From Micromonospora musae (GTDB lineage Bacteria > Actinomycetota > Actinomycetes > Mycobacteriales > Micromonosporaceae): DNA of 64,000 nt. The stretch spans positions 124,001 through 188,000 of the forward strand of contig NZ_RAZT01000013.1 in the NCBI RefSeq assembly GCF_003626635.1. Direction: 5' to 3'. Each line of letters starts with the position of its first letter. Positions within the stretch are counted from its first letter, which is position 1. A program made the translations under genes and the position numbers. The notes beneath the pieces are model-generated. The model was not told the DNA's origin. It searched no databases and saw only the letters and a list, made by a program, of their open reading frames with translations. Below are positions 1 to 9,266 of this stretch, one piece after another.

Positions 1-37
1 CCTCGCCCCGCACCTCCTTTCTCGTGAGGGAGGGACA

Positions 38-1159
38 ATGGCAACGGAGGCACCGGCGGCTCGGGTGGTCGTACGCGGCGGCGCGCCTCGACGGCGTGGG
101 CGTGGCACCCGGAGCAGCGAGAACCTCGCCGGTTGGCTCTTCGTCGCGCCGGTCGTGGCGATCCTCGGGCTCTTCCTGCTGCTGCCGATCCTGATGGCGC
201 TCTGGGTGAGCCTCACCGACTGGAACGGCCAGGGCAGCCCCTTCACCCGGAACGTGCCGTTCGTCGGGGTGGAGAACTACACCCGGCTCTTCGCCGAGGA
301 CGGGCTGGCGCGGCGCGACCTGATGACGAGCCTGCGCAACAACATCTACTACGTCGGGATCGTCGTGCCGGCGCAGACCATCCTCGCCCTCGGCCTGGCG
401 CTGGTCGTGAACAACCGGATGCTCAAGGGGAAGGGCTTCTTCCGGAGTGCCTTCTACTTCCCCTCCGTCACCAGCTCGGTGGCGATCAGCGTGGTCTTCC
501 TCTTCCTCTTCGCCAACTCCGGGGCGGTCAACAAGCTGCTCAGCCTCTTCGGTGTCGCCGGCCCGCAGTGGTTCGCCGACTCCCGGGGCGTGCTGCACCT
601 GCTCCTCGGCGCGCTCGGGGTGGACGACCCGCCCGCCGCGCTGACCGGCGGCGGACCGTTCGGGCTGAGCTGGTGGGAGTGGCTCTCCGGGCCGAGCGTC
701 GCGATGGTCTCGATCATCACGCTGGTGGTCTGGACCACCAGCGGCACGTTCATGCTGATGTTCCTGGCCGCGCTGCAGAACGTGCCGGTGACGCTGGACG
801 AGGCGAGCACCCTTGACGGCGCCGGCCGCTGGCAGCGCCTCCGGTACGTCACGCTGCCGATGATCAGGCCGACCATGTTCCTGGTGGTGACGCTCGGCCT
901 GATCGGCTCCTGGCAGGTCTTCGACCAGGTGTACGTGATGAGCCAGGGCGACCCCGCCAAGACCACCCTCACCCCGGCCTACCTGTCGTACCGGACCGCG
1001 TTCCGGGAGTTCGACTACGGCTCCGGAGCGGCGATCTCGTTCGTGCTGTTCCTGATCATCATCGTGTTGACCCTGATCCAGCGCCGCGTGATGGCCGACC
1101 GCGATCCGGTCGCCCGGCGACGCGGCCGGTGGCGTCGACGCGTACCGGAAGGGTCGTGA
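38..1159 (+). CDS. Carbohydrate ABC transporter permease (MalF/UgpA type)
   Basis: Inner-membrane permease of a sugar ABC importer, 373 aa. A basic N-terminal tail is followed by a hydrophobic segment at about residues 32-55 and further membrane segments up to about 355. The cytoplasmic EAA loop that docks the ATPase is clear at about residues 254-274 (EASTLDGAG, then QR and LP). The start ATG follows a strong GGGAGGG site. The second permease begins 1 bp after its stop, so the two are co-transcribed and probably form a heterodimer. The binding protein should lie just upstream, outside the window; the ATPase may be encoded elsewhere, as is common in actinobacteria. The substrate cannot be read from the sequence. 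Confidence 0.93.
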   Translation: MATEAPAARVVVRGGAPRRRGRGTRSSENLAGWLFVAPVVAILGLFLLLPILMALWVSLTDWNGQGSPFTRNVPFVGVENYTRLFAEDGLARRDLMTSLRNNIYYVGIVVPAQTILALGLALVVNNRMLKGKGFFRSAFYFPSVTSSVAISVVFLFLFANSGAVNKLLSLFGVAGPQWFADSRGVLHLLLGALGVDDPPAALTGGGPFGLSWWEWLSGPSVAMVSIITLVVWTTSGTFMLMFLAALQNVPVTLDEASTLDGAGRWQRLRYVTLPMIRPTMFLVVTLGLIGSWQVFDQVYVMSQGDPAKTTLTPAYLSYRTAFREFDYGSGAAISFVLFLIIIVLTLIQRRVMADRDPVARRRGRWRRRVPEGS

Positions 1160-1160
1160 C

Positions 1161-2051
1161 ATGGCCGTGCTGACCGACCGGCCGCCGGTCGCGGCGAAGC
1201 CCGCGCGGCGGCGTCGCGCCCGCCGCAGCCTGGTCTCCCGGGTCCTGGGGTACGCCACGCTGATCTTCTTCGGGTTGGTCTTCCTCTACCCGTTCGTGAT
1301 CCAGCTCGGCAACTCGTTCAAGACCGAGCCGGACGCGGCCGCCAACCCGCTCTCGCCGATTCCCGACCCGCTCACGCTGGCCGGCTTCGAGCGGATCTTC
1401 GCGGGCACCAACTTCCCGCTCTGGCTGGGCAACTCGCTGCTGGTCACCGTGCTCGTGACGGTCGGCCGGGTCTTCTTCGACTCGCTGGCCGGTTACGCGC
1501 TGGCCCGGTTGCGGTTCCGGGGCCGCTCCTGGCTCTTCGCCATGGTCGTCGCGGTCATGGCGGTGCCCCCTGTGGTGCTGCTCATCCCGAAGTTCCTGGT
1601 CCTCAACCAGCTCGGCATCTACAACAGCTACAGCGGGCTGATCGTGCCGCTGCTCGCCGACGCGGCAGGCGTCTTCATCATGAAGCAGTTCTTCGAGTCG
1701 ATCCCGGTGAGCGTGGAGGAGGCGGCCCGCATCGACGGGGCGAGCGTCTTCCGCACCTTCTGGTCGGTGGTGCTGCCGATGGCGAAGCCTGCGCTGATCA
1801 CCCTGACGATCCTGTCGTTCCAGGGCTCCTGGAACGAGTTCCCGCACAGCCTCGTAGCGGTGCAGGACCCGGATCTGTTCACCCTGCCGCGCGGTCTGGC
1901 CGACCTGGTGAGCGGGTCGCTCGGCAAGGGCAGTCAGTACCCGCTCAAGCTCGGTGCCGCCCTGCTCGCCACGATCCCCGTGGCGATCATCTTCGTGGTG
2001 TTTCAGCGCTACTTCGTACGTGACGCCAACGACGGCTCCGACAAGGGCTGA
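1161..2051 (+). CDS. Carbohydrate ABC transporter permease (MalG/UgpE type)
   Basis: Second permease of the importer, 296 aa. Six membrane segments are expected; the first is at about residues 28-48, after a basic leader. The EAA loop appears at about residue 185 as EEAARIDGAS followed by a conserved LP. Its ATG lies 1 bp after the stop of the upstream permease, so expression is coupled. A perfect 12-bp hairpin follows the gene, marking the operon end. By family knowledge MalG-type subunits pair with MalF-type subunits; the sugar is unknown. Confidence 0.93.
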   Translation: MAVLTDRPPVAAKPARRRRARRSLVSRVLGYATLIFFGLVFLYPFVIQLGNSFKTEPDAAANPLSPIPDPLTLAGFERIFAGTNFPLWLGNSLLVTVLVTVGRVFFDSLAGYALARLRFRGRSWLFAMVVAVMAVPPVVLLIPKFLVLNQLGIYNSYSGLIVPLLADAAGVFIMKQFFESIPVSVEEAARIDGASVFRTFWSVVLPMAKPALITLTILSFQGSWNEFPHSLVAVQDPDLFTLPRGLADLVSGSLGKGSQYPLKLGAALLATIPVAIIFVVFQRYFVRDANDGSDKG

Positions 2052-2068
2052 GCCGCCCCGCCCGGTTC

Positions 2069-2095
2069 GCGGGCCTCCGGCACCCGGAGGCCCGC
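2069..2095. terminator. Bidirectional hairpin terminator
   Basis: A perfect 12-bp stem (GCGGGCCTCCGG / CCGGAGGCCCGC) with a 3-nt loop lies between the convergent permease and acetyltransferase genes. There is no long T-run, as is usual for actinobacterial terminators. Confidence 0.8.
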
Positions 2096-2120
2096 GACGC
2101 ACTCCATTCGGAGGCGGCGC

Positions 2121-2726
2121 TCAGTCGACCGGCGCGGCTGGCGCCGGCGGGGTGGGCGCGGGCTCGGCGGGGAGCGCCACGTGCAGCCGGAGCTGCGGGA
2201 CCAGCATGTCCTCCACGTCGAGGGCCCGGGCCGCCCCGTCGGCCGCCCAACCGGTGCTGGTCAGGAACTTGCGGGTCGCCTCGTCACCGTCGAACGCCCA
2301 GGCCACCGCGCTGGCGAAGCCGTCCGAGCGCCACAGGTCGACGCTGGCGGCGAGCAACCGGCTGCCGTGCCCACGCCGGCCCCACCGCGGTTCGACGAGC
2401 AGGTCGGTGACCGCCGCGACGTCGGCGCCGAGCGCCTCGGCCGGCTCGTTCGGCGCGAGCGCCTCGGCATCGGCCGGACCGAACGCCGTGAACCCCACCA
2501 GATACGATTGCTCGGCCTGTTCGACGGCGACCAGCACCCGGTGGGCGGCCGACGGCGGTTCCTGCACCGCGGCGGTCCACCGCCGGGCCAGCCACGCCTC
2601 GTCCAGGTTTTCGAGGACGTGCCGGGGCAGGATCCGGCGGTAGGCGACCCGCCAGGTCGCGAGCTGGATGCGTGCGATCTCGCCGGCGTCTTCCGGACGC
2701 GCCGGGCGGACGTACCCGAGAGCCAT
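2121..2726 (-). CDS. GNAT family N-acetyltransferase
   Basis: A 201-aa acetyl-CoA-dependent acetyltransferase. The N-terminal motif YVRPARPEDAGEIARIQLATW is typical of GNAT motif C. The acetyl-CoA loop is at about residues 116-122 (RWGRRGHGSRLL region), with the later motif containing TRKFLTSTGW. The tail of about 15 residues is rich in Ala and Pro. The substrate is unknown. It is divergent from the GT87 gene, with about 35 bp between the likely starts, so the two promoters must overlap. Confidence 0.85.
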   Translation of the reverse strand: MALGYVRPARPEDAGEIARIQLATWRVAYRRILPRHVLENLDEAWLARRWTAAVQEPPSAAHRVLVAVEQAEQSYLVGFTAFGPADAEALAPNEPAEALGADVAAVTDLLVEPRWGRRGHGSRLLAASVDLWRSDGFASAVAWAFDGDEATRKFLTSTGWAADGAARALDVEDMLVPQLRLHVALPAEPAPTPPAPAAPVD

Positions 2727-2761
2727 GGGACGTGAGCCTACGCAGGGCGAGGGAGGCGACG

Positions 2762-4036
2762 GTGCTGCAGGGTGCCAGTAGGACGGTCACGCAGGTGGTG
2801 GGCGTGCTCCTGCTCGCCGTCGCGGTGGCGGCCTTCCTCTCCGTCGCCGCCGTCCGGCACGGCTTCTTCGATCTCCAGGTCTACTACGGGGCACTCACCT
2901 GGTGGGTGCACGGCGGGGAGATCTACGACTACCTGCGGCCGCTGACCCAGTACGGCTTCACCTATCCGCCGTTCGCCGCCCTCGTCATGCTGCCCATGGC
3001 GTACCTGCCGTGGCTGGCCGCCATCGTCGTCAGCGTGATCGCCACCGTCGCCGTGACCGCGGTGCTCTTCTGGTGGCTGATCGACCCGATCTCGGTGCGC
3101 GCGGGCTGGACCCGCTGGTTCGCGCTCGCCGTCGCGCTCTGCCTGGTCGCCGCGTACGAGCCGATGCGCGAGACGGTCAACTTCGGCCAGGTCAACATGC
3201 TGCTGCTCTTCCTGGTCGCGGTGGACCTGCTGCGGCTGCTTCCGGCCGGGAGCCGCTGGGCGGGCGTGGGCATCGGGCTGGCCACCGCGATCAAGCTGAC
3301 TCCCGGCATCTTCATCGTCTACCTGCTGGTGACCCGGCGCTGGCGGGCGGCCGTCACGTCGATGGCCACCGCGGCGGCCGCGAGCCTGGTGGCCGGCGCG
3401 CTCTTCCCCGACGCCTCGCGGGAGTTCTGGACCGAGGCGCTGTGGAACACCGGCCGTGTCGGCGAGCTGGCGTTCGTCTCCAACCAGTCGCTGCGCGGGG
3501 TGGTGGCCCGGCTCGACCCGGAGCACCCGAGCACCCTCGCCTGGCTGGCGCTGGCCCTCGGCACCCTGGCGCTCTGGGCGTGGCGGTCCCGCCGCGCCGC
3601 GGCCGCCGGCGACGAGGCGACCGGGCTGGCGCTGACCGGCGCGGTGATGTGCCTGATCAGCCCGGTGACCTGGGTGCACCACCTGGTCTGGCTGTTGCCG
3701 GCGCTCATCCTGCTGGTCGACAACGCCATGGCCGCGCCCGCCCGTACCCACCGGCGCCGGCTGCTGCTGGCCGCCGCGCTCGCCGGGTACGCGCTCCTCA
3801 CCAGCCGGATCGTCTGGGCCTGGGAGCAGGACTTCACCGGGCTGGACGGCTTCCTCGGCAGCAACACGTACGTGTGGATCAGCCTCGCGCTGCTGGCCTT
3901 CCTGCCGGTCCGCCGCCGGCTGGTCGCGCCCGGATCAACCGCCGAGAGGTCCGGCGTACCGCAGCTCGACGAGCCGGACGGGCGGGCGCCCGCCGCTGAG
4001 CGGCACCGGATAGGTCGTCCACTCTCCGTCCGGTGA
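2762..4036 (+). CDS. GT87 / DUF2029 membrane glycosyltransferase (mannosyltransferase-like)
   Basis: Polytopic GT-C type glycosyltransferase of about 424 aa, related to the actinobacterial alpha-1,2-mannosyltransferases that use polyprenyl-phosphate mannose on the outer face of the membrane. The family signature is visible: a first membrane helix, then DLQVYYGAL, later GFTYPPFAALVM, and many hydrophobic helices. The GTG at 2762 is chosen because GGGAGG lies 5 nt upstream; an in-frame GTG at 2732 is possible. The last 100 bp overlap the 3' end of the convergent acetyltransferase gene. The acceptor is unknown; lipoglycan or polyprenyl-glycan assembly is an inference from the family. Confidence 0.85.
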   Translation: MLQGASRTVTQVVGVLLLAVAVAAFLSVAAVRHGFFDLQVYYGALTWWVHGGEIYDYLRPLTQYGFTYPPFAALVMLPMAYLPWLAAIVVSVIATVAVTAVLFWWLIDPISVRAGWTRWFALAVALCLVAAYEPMRETVNFGQVNMLLLFLVAVDLLRLLPAGSRWAGVGIGLATAIKLTPGIFIVYLLVTRRWRAAVTSMATAAAASLVAGALFPDASREFWTEALWNTGRVGELAFVSNQSLRGVVARLDPEHPSTLAWLALALGTLALWAWRSRRAAAAGDEATGLALTGAVMCLISPVTWVHHLVWLLPALILLVDNAMAAPARTHRRRLLLAAALAGYALLTSRIVWAWEQDFTGLDGFLGSNTYVWISLALLAFLPVRRRLVAPGSTAERSGVPQLDEPDGRAPAAERHRIGRPLSVR

Positions 4037-4489
4037 CAGCCCGGCCCGCGCGTAGAACCGCCGGGCCCGTTCGTTCTCCGCCAGCACCCAGGCCCGGTAC
4101 GTCGGGAAACCCCGCGCGGCCAGCCCCTCGCGGGCGGCGGCGAGCAGCGCCGTCGCCGTGCCGTCGCCCCAGTGCCCCGGCTCGACGTAGAGGGCGAGGA
4201 GTTCGCCGTGCGTCGGGTCGAGGTTGGCGCGATCCTGGTCGACCCGGTACGGCCCGAAGGAGGCGAACCCGACGACCTTCGAGCCGCCCGCCTCGGCCAG
4301 CAGGGTGGTGAACGGATGCTCCGGGTCGGCGGTGCCCAGGTCACGTCGACGCTGTGCCCAGGCGGAGACGTTCAGCCGCCCCAGCACCTCCTCCGGCATG
4401 ATGCCGGCGTAACCGGCCTGCCAGCCGTGCACGTGCACCTGGGCGATCGCCTCGGCGTCATCGGGCTCCTCGGGTCGGATCGTCAGCAC
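3935..4489 (-). CDS. GNAT family N-acetyltransferase
   Basis: A 184-aa acetyltransferase. It opens with the motif RPEEPDDAEAIAQVHVHGWQ and has an acetyl-CoA loop around residues 95-105 (GHWGDGTATALL) and a final YARAGLSPDGE segment. It resembles the acetyltransferase at 2121-2726 in layout, but the two are not close copies. Its 3' end overlaps the convergent GT87 gene by 102 bp, unusually long. The substrate is unknown. Confidence 0.87.
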   Translation of the reverse strand: MLTIRPEEPDDAEAIAQVHVHGWQAGYAGIMPEEVLGRLNVSAWAQRRRDLGTADPEHPFTTLLAEAGGSKVVGFASFGPYRVDQDRANLDPTHGELLALYVEPGHWGDGTATALLAAAREGLAARGFPTYRAWVLAENERARRFYARAGLSPDGEWTTYPVPLSGGRPPVRLVELRYAGPLGG

Positions 4490-4568
4490 GGGTCCGTTCT
4501 ATGCCCCTATAGGCGAGCCGTCCAGCGTCCGCGCCGGGATGTCGGACCGCTGAGCTAGGGTCGCCGCG

Positions 4569-5798
4569 ATGGCCGCTCCGGAATCGCTCTCGCTCGCCCA
4601 GGCCCGCCGGGTGGCGCTCGCCGCACAGGGCTTCGCCGATCCCGCGCCCGCCGGCGTGCCCACCCGCCGCCACCTGCGGCGGGTGCTCGACCGGGTCGGT
4701 CTGATCCAGATGGATTCCGTCAACGTGCTGCAGCGGGCGCACTACCTGCCGCTCTACAGCCGGCTCGGGCCCTACCCGACCGCCCTGCTCGACACCGCGG
4801 CCTACCGCCGGCCCCGCGACCTCTTCGAGTACTGGGGGCACGAGGCGTCCCTGGTCCCGGTCGGGCTGCACGCGGCGCTGCGCTGGCGGATGGCCCGCGC
4901 CCACAGCGAGGCCTGGGGCGGCATGCGCCGGATCGCCCAGGAGCAGCCCGAACTGGTCGCCTGGGTCCGCGCCGAGGTGGCCGCCCGGGGGCCGCTGACC
5001 GCCGCCGAGATCGAGCACGACGCCCCCCGGGAGACGGGCAACTGGGGCTGGAACTGGTCGGCGGTGAAGCGCGCCCTGGAGTTCCTCTTCTGGGCCGGCG
5101 AGGTGAGCGCCGCCGAGCGCACCAGCTCCTTCGCCCGCCGCTACGACCTGCCCGAGCGGGTGCTCCCGGCCGCGGCGCTCGACGCGCCGACCCCGACCGA
5201 CGCCGAGGCGTACCGGGCGCTGGTGGCGGTCGCCGCCCGGTCGCTCGGGGTGGCCGCCGAGCCGGAGCTGCGTGACTACTTCCGGCTCCCGGTCGCCGGG
5301 GCCCGCCAGGCGATCGCCGAGCTCGCCGAGGCCGGTGAGCTGCTGCCGGTCACCGTGTCGGGGTGGCGGCAGCCCGCCTGGCTGCACGCCTCGGCCCGGC
5401 TACCCCGCTGGGTGCGGGGCAACACCCTGGTCAGCCCGTTCGACCCGCTGGTCTGGGAGCGCAACCGGGCCGAACGGCTCTTCGACTTCAGCTACCGCAT
5501 CGAGATCTACGTGCCGGCTCCGCAGCGCGTCCACGGCTACTACGTGCTCCCCTTCCTCCAGGGGGAGCGGTTCACCGCCCGGGTCGACCTGAAGGCCGAT
5601 CGGAAGGCGCGTGCGCTGCTGGTGCCCGCCGCCTGGGTCGAGCCGGGCGCCGACCCGGGCGAGACGGCCGTGGCGCTCGCCGCCGAGCTCTACCGGCTCG
5701 CCGGCTGGCTCGGCCTGGACTCGGTGGCCCCGCCCGTCGCGGGCGACCTGGCCGCCCCGCTCGCCGCCGCCCTGGTGGGCGTCGCGGGTGTACGGTGA
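4569..5798 (+). CDS. AlkX/YcaQ-type winged-helix DNA glycosylase
   Basis: A 409-aa protein of the HTH_42 family, which includes AlkZ and E. coli YcaQ (AlkX), glycosylases that remove bulky or crosslinked alkylated bases. The N-terminal region has VGLIQMDSVNVLQRAHYLPLYSR. The QMD triad fits the Q-hydrophobic-D motif of the AlkX branch rather than QxQ of AlkZ. Tandem winged-helix repeats fill the rest, and the C-terminus has the conserved GYYVLPFLQGERF and VDLKADRK. The next gene overlaps its stop by GTGA, so the two are probably co-translated. A housekeeping repair role is inferred, since no biosynthetic cluster is near. Confidence 0.88.
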   Translation: MAAPESLSLAQARRVALAAQGFADPAPAGVPTRRHLRRVLDRVGLIQMDSVNVLQRAHYLPLYSRLGPYPTALLDTAAYRRPRDLFEYWGHEASLVPVGLHAALRWRMARAHSEAWGGMRRIAQEQPELVAWVRAEVAARGPLTAAEIEHDAPRETGNWGWNWSAVKRALEFLFWAGEVSAAERTSSFARRYDLPERVLPAAALDAPTPTDAEAYRALVAVAARSLGVAAEPELRDYFRLPVAGARQAIAELAEAGELLPVTVSGWRQPAWLHASARLPRWVRGNTLVSPFDPLVWERNRAERLFDFSYRIEIYVPAPQRVHGYYVLPFLQGERFTARVDLKADRKARALLVPAAWVEPGADPGETAVALAAELYRLAGWLGLDSVAPPVAGDLAAPLAAALVGVAGVR

Positions 5799-6427
5799 TT
5801 CGCGTGTCGAGCGTTGACGGGCCCGCCGTTCCACCGCAGCCGCCGACCGGTGCGGTCCCCCCACCCGGCACGGCCGCCGCGCACGGGGCTGTCGCGGCAC
5901 CCGAGGTGATCCCGCCGGCCGGCTGGCCGACGGACGCGGGCGCCGGGGCCTATCCGATCCCGCCCTATCCGGTGCCGGAGCCGGACCGCTTCACCCGGTT
6001 CGTGGTCCGGCTCTACGACCGCTCGCCCCGGTGGGCGGTGCCGCTGGCCGCGCTGGGCTGCGTCGCGCTGGGCATCGGCTACACGTTGATCACCGACCCG
6101 ACCCGGTCCGACCCCACGGCCGCGCCCAGCTGCGTGCTCAAGCTGACCACCGGCCTGGACTGCCCGGGCTGCGGCGGCACCCGCGCGCTCTGGTACGTGC
6201 TGCACGGCGACGTTCCCGCCGCCGCCCGCCACCACTTCCTGCTGGTCTTCGCGCTGCCCTTCCTGGCGTACCTCTTCGTCGCCTGGGCGGGCCGGCAGGC
6301 GTTCGGCTGGCGGCTGCCGGAGCTGCGCGTCAGCAACAAGCTGATCGGTGGCTTCCTCGCCGCCTGGCTGGCCTTCTCGGTGCTGCGCAACCTTCCGCTG
6401 GCCCCGTTCACCTCGCTGTACGTCTGA
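5795..6427 (+). CDS. DUF2752 domain membrane protein
   Basis: About 210 aa. A proline-rich N-terminal third is followed by a membrane helix (about residues 80-100), the DUF2752 signature CPGCGGTRALWYVLHGD, and two more helices. The paired cysteines of CPGCGG plus an upstream Cys are the hallmark of the family; the function is unknown. The GTG at 5795 overlaps the stop of the glycosylase gene; a second in-frame GTG at 5804 is equally possible. Confidence 0.83.
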   Translation: MIRVSSVDGPAVPPQPPTGAVPPPGTAAAHGAVAAPEVIPPAGWPTDAGAGAYPIPPYPVPEPDRFTRFVVRLYDRSPRWAVPLAALGCVALGIGYTLITDPTRSDPTAAPSCVLKLTTGLDCPGCGGTRALWYVLHGDVPAAARHHFLLVFALPFLAYLFVAWAGRQAFGWRLPELRVSNKLIGGFLAAWLAFSVLRNLPLAPFTSLYV

Positions 6428-6584
6428 CCCTCGGCGGGCAGCCGGTCCGTGCCGGGTCTTCGCCGACTCGGTGCTCGCCACTACGCCGGGACGGCACCGA
6501 CCGAGGTGGCGTCGAGCCCGTACGCCGCGCTCTCCTGAGCCCTTCCCCGGCGGGTGCTCCCGGGTCGTCCGCTAGGTTAGGAGG

Positions 6585-7511
6585 ATGACGCACGACCACC
6601 CTGACACCCCCGCCCGGGCGGCGTCCCGCCCCTTCGGGCGGGTGCTCACGGCAATGGTGACTCCGTTCACCGCTGACGGCGAGCTCGACCTCGACGGTGC
6701 CGCCCGACTGGCGAACCACCTGGTCGACGAGCAGGGCAACGACGCGCTGGTGATCAACGGCACCACCGGCGAGTCGCCCACCACCAGCGACGCGGAGAAG
6801 GAGCGCCTGATCCGGGCCGTCGCGGAGGCGGTCGGCGACCGGGCCAGGATCGTGGCCGGGGTGGGGACGAACGACACCCGGCACACCATCGAGTTGGCCG
6901 CCGCGGCCGAGAAGGCGGGCGCCCACGGGCTGCTGGTGGTCACGCCGTACTACAACAAGCCGCCGCAGAGCGGCCTGCTGCGCCACTTCACCGCCGTGGC
7001 GGACGCCACCGGCCTGCCGGTGATGCTCTACGACATCCCGCACCGCGCCGGCGTGCCGATCGCCACCGAGACGATGGTGCGTCTCGCCGAGCACGGGCGA
7101 ATCGTGGCGGTGAAGGACGCCAAGGGCGACCTGACCGCTACCAGCTGGGTGACCAGCCGCACCGACCTGGCCTTCTACAGCGGCGAGGACTCGCTCACCC
7201 TGCCCGCCCTCGGCGTCGGCGCGGTCGGCGTGGTCGGTACCTCCACCCACTTCACCGGCGCGCTGACCAAGCAGATGATCGAGGCTCACGACGCCGGCGA
7301 CAACGGTGCCGCGCTCGCCCTGCACCGCCGGCTGCTGCCGCTCTACACCGGCATCTTCCGCACCCAGGGGGTCATCCTGGTGAAGGCGGGGCTGAACGCC
7401 GCCGGCCTGCCCGCCGGCCCGGTACGGCCCCCGATGGTGGACGCCACCGACGACGAGATCGCCCAGCTGCGCGCCGACTGCGCCGCGGCGGGCCTCGCAC
7501 TGCCCGAATGA
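6585..7511 (+). CDS. dapA: 4-hydroxy-tetrahydrodipicolinate synthase
   Basis: A 308-aa aldolase that condenses pyruvate with aspartate semialdehyde, the first step of the lysine/diaminopimelate branch. The family landmarks are present: GTTGESPT (pyruvate binding), the tyrosine in VVTPYYNKPPQ, and the Schiff-base lysine in VAVKDAKGDL. Start ATG is preceded by AGGAGG. Downstream is rnj, the conserved dapA-rnj order of actinobacteria. Confidence 0.97.
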   Translation: MTHDHPDTPARAASRPFGRVLTAMVTPFTADGELDLDGAARLANHLVDEQGNDALVINGTTGESPTTSDAEKERLIRAVAEAVGDRARIVAGVGTNDTRHTIELAAAAEKAGAHGLLVVTPYYNKPPQSGLLRHFTAVADATGLPVMLYDIPHRAGVPIATETMVRLAEHGRIVAVKDAKGDLTATSWVTSRTDLAFYSGEDSLTLPALGVGAVGVVGTSTHFTGALTKQMIEAHDAGDNGAALALHRRLLPLYTGIFRTQGVILVKAGLNAAGLPAGPVRPPMVDATDDEIAQLRADCAAAGLALPE

Positions 7512-7563
7512 TCGAACGACACGACGGACGCCCTATGACGGCGTCGCAGAATGAGGTGAACGC

Positions 7564-9252
7564 GTGACCGAGGCGCACATCGAGGCGGAGCTTCCCCCAC
7601 CGCTGCCGGAGGGCGGACTGCGGATCATTCCGCTCGGCGGACTCGGCGCCATCGGTCGGAACATGACCGTCTTCGAGTACGACGGCAAGCTGCTGGTGAT
7701 CGACTGCGGGGTGCTCTTCCCCGACGTCGAGCAGCCCGGCGTGGACCTGATCCTGCCCGACTTCGGGCCGATCCTGGACCGGCTCGACGACGTGCAGGCG
7801 ATCGTGCTGACCCATGGCCACGAGGACCACATCGGCGCGGTGCCGTACCTGCTCGCGCACAAGCCGGACATTCCGCTGGTCGGCTCGCAGTTCACCCTCG
7901 CCCTCGTCGAGGCGAAGCTCGCCGAGCGGCGCATCCAGCCCTACACGCTGACCGTGCGGGAGGGCGGCCGGGAGCAGCTCGGCCCGTTCGAGTGCGAGTT
8001 CTTCGCGGTGAACCACTCGATCCCGGACGCGCTCGCGGTGGCCGTGCGTACCCCCGCCGGCCTGGTGCTGCACACCGGCGACTTCAAGATGGACCAGCTC
8101 CCGCTGGACGGCCGGATCACCGACCTGGCCGGGTTCGCCCGGCTCGGCGCCGAGGGTGTGGACCTGCTGCTGTCGGACTCCACGAACGCGGAGATCCCCG
8201 GCTTCGTCACCCCGGAGCGCGAGATCGGTCCGGTGCTCGACTCGATCTTCGGGAAGGCGCGGGGGCGGATCATCGTCGCCTCGTTCGCCTCGCACGTGCA
8301 CCGCGTGCAGCAGGTGATGGACTCGGCCGCCGAGCACGGCCGCAAGGTCGCCCTCATCGGCCGGTCGATGGTGCGCAACATGGGCATCGCGCGTGACCTG
8401 GGTCTGCTCAACATCCCGCCCGGTCTCGTCGTCGGCCTCGACGAGGCGACCGCGATGCCGCCGGAGCAGATCGTGCTCATGTCCACCGGTTCGCAGGGCG
8501 AGCCGATGAGCGCGCTGGGCCGGATGGCCAGCGGCGACCACCGGCACATCACCATCGCCCCCGGCGACACCGTGGTGCTCGCCTCCTCCCTGGTGCCGGG
8601 GAACGAGACCTCCGTCTACCGGGTGATCAACCGGCTGGCCCGGGCCGGCGCGGTGGTCGTGCACAAGGACGTGGCCAAGGTGCACGTCTCCGGTCACGCC
8701 CCGGCCGGCGAGCTGCTCTACCTGCTCAACGTGGTGCGCCCCAGCAACCTGATGCCGGTGCACGGCGAGTGGCGTCACCTGCGCGCGCACGCCCGGCTCG
8801 GTATCGAGTCGGGGGTGGCGGCGGACCGGGTGGTGCTCTGCGAGGACGGCGACGTCGTCGACCTGGTCGACGGGCGGGCCAGCCTGGTCGGCCGCGTGAA
8901 GAGCCGGTACGTCTACGTGGACGGTCTGGCCGTCGGTGACGTGAGCGAGTCTTTGCTGACCGAGCGGCGGATCCTCGGGGACGGCGGGTTCATCGCCGCC
9001 ACCGTCGTGGTCGACTCGGTCACCGGCAAGGTGGTCGCCGGCCCGACCGTCTCCGCGAAGGGCTTCTCGGAGGACCCGGAGGCGTTCAACGCGGTGGTCC
9101 CGCTGGTCACCGAGGCGCTCAACCGGGCCGCCGCGGACGGGATCACCGACCCCCACCAGCTCCAGCAGATCGTCCGCCGGACGGTGGGGCGCTGGGTCAA
9201 CGACGCGTACCGGCGGCGTCCGATGATCGTGCCCACCGTCGTCGAGGTCTGA
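7564..9252 (+). CDS. rnj: Ribonuclease J
   Basis: A 562-aa metallo-beta-lactamase/beta-CASP ribonuclease with 5'-exo and endonuclease activity in RNA maturation and decay. The zinc motif HxHxDH appears in LTHGHEDHIGAVPYL. Further ligands are in HTGDFKMD and LLSDSTNAE, and the beta-CASP motif HVSGHA is near residue 378. The C-terminal domain is present in full. GTG start at 7564. A strong hairpin follows the gene. A second major ribonuclease, RNase Y, is encoded at 55 kb. Confidence 0.97.
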   Translation: MTEAHIEAELPPPLPEGGLRIIPLGGLGAIGRNMTVFEYDGKLLVIDCGVLFPDVEQPGVDLILPDFGPILDRLDDVQAIVLTHGHEDHIGAVPYLLAHKPDIPLVGSQFTLALVEAKLAERRIQPYTLTVREGGREQLGPFECEFFAVNHSIPDALAVAVRTPAGLVLHTGDFKMDQLPLDGRITDLAGFARLGAEGVDLLLSDSTNAEIPGFVTPEREIGPVLDSIFGKARGRIIVASFASHVHRVQQVMDSAAEHGRKVALIGRSMVRNMGIARDLGLLNIPPGLVVGLDEATAMPPEQIVLMSTGSQGEPMSALGRMASGDHRHITIAPGDTVVLASSLVPGNETSVYRVINRLARAGAVVVHKDVAKVHVSGHAPAGELLYLLNVVRPSNLMPVHGEWRHLRAHARLGIESGVAADRVVLCEDGDVVDLVDGRASLVGRVKSRYVYVDGLAVGDVSESLLTERRILGDGGFIAATVVVDSVTGKVVAGPTVSAKGFSEDPEAFNAVVPLVTEALNRAAADGITDPHQLQQIVRRTVGRWVNDAYRRRPMIVPTVVEV

Positions 9253-9266
9253 CCCGACCGACGCCT

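Noticed and set aside
7372..9156. A 594-aa minus-strand open frame opposite rnj
   Set aside because: It is rich in His, Asp and Val without motifs, while rnj is unmistakable.
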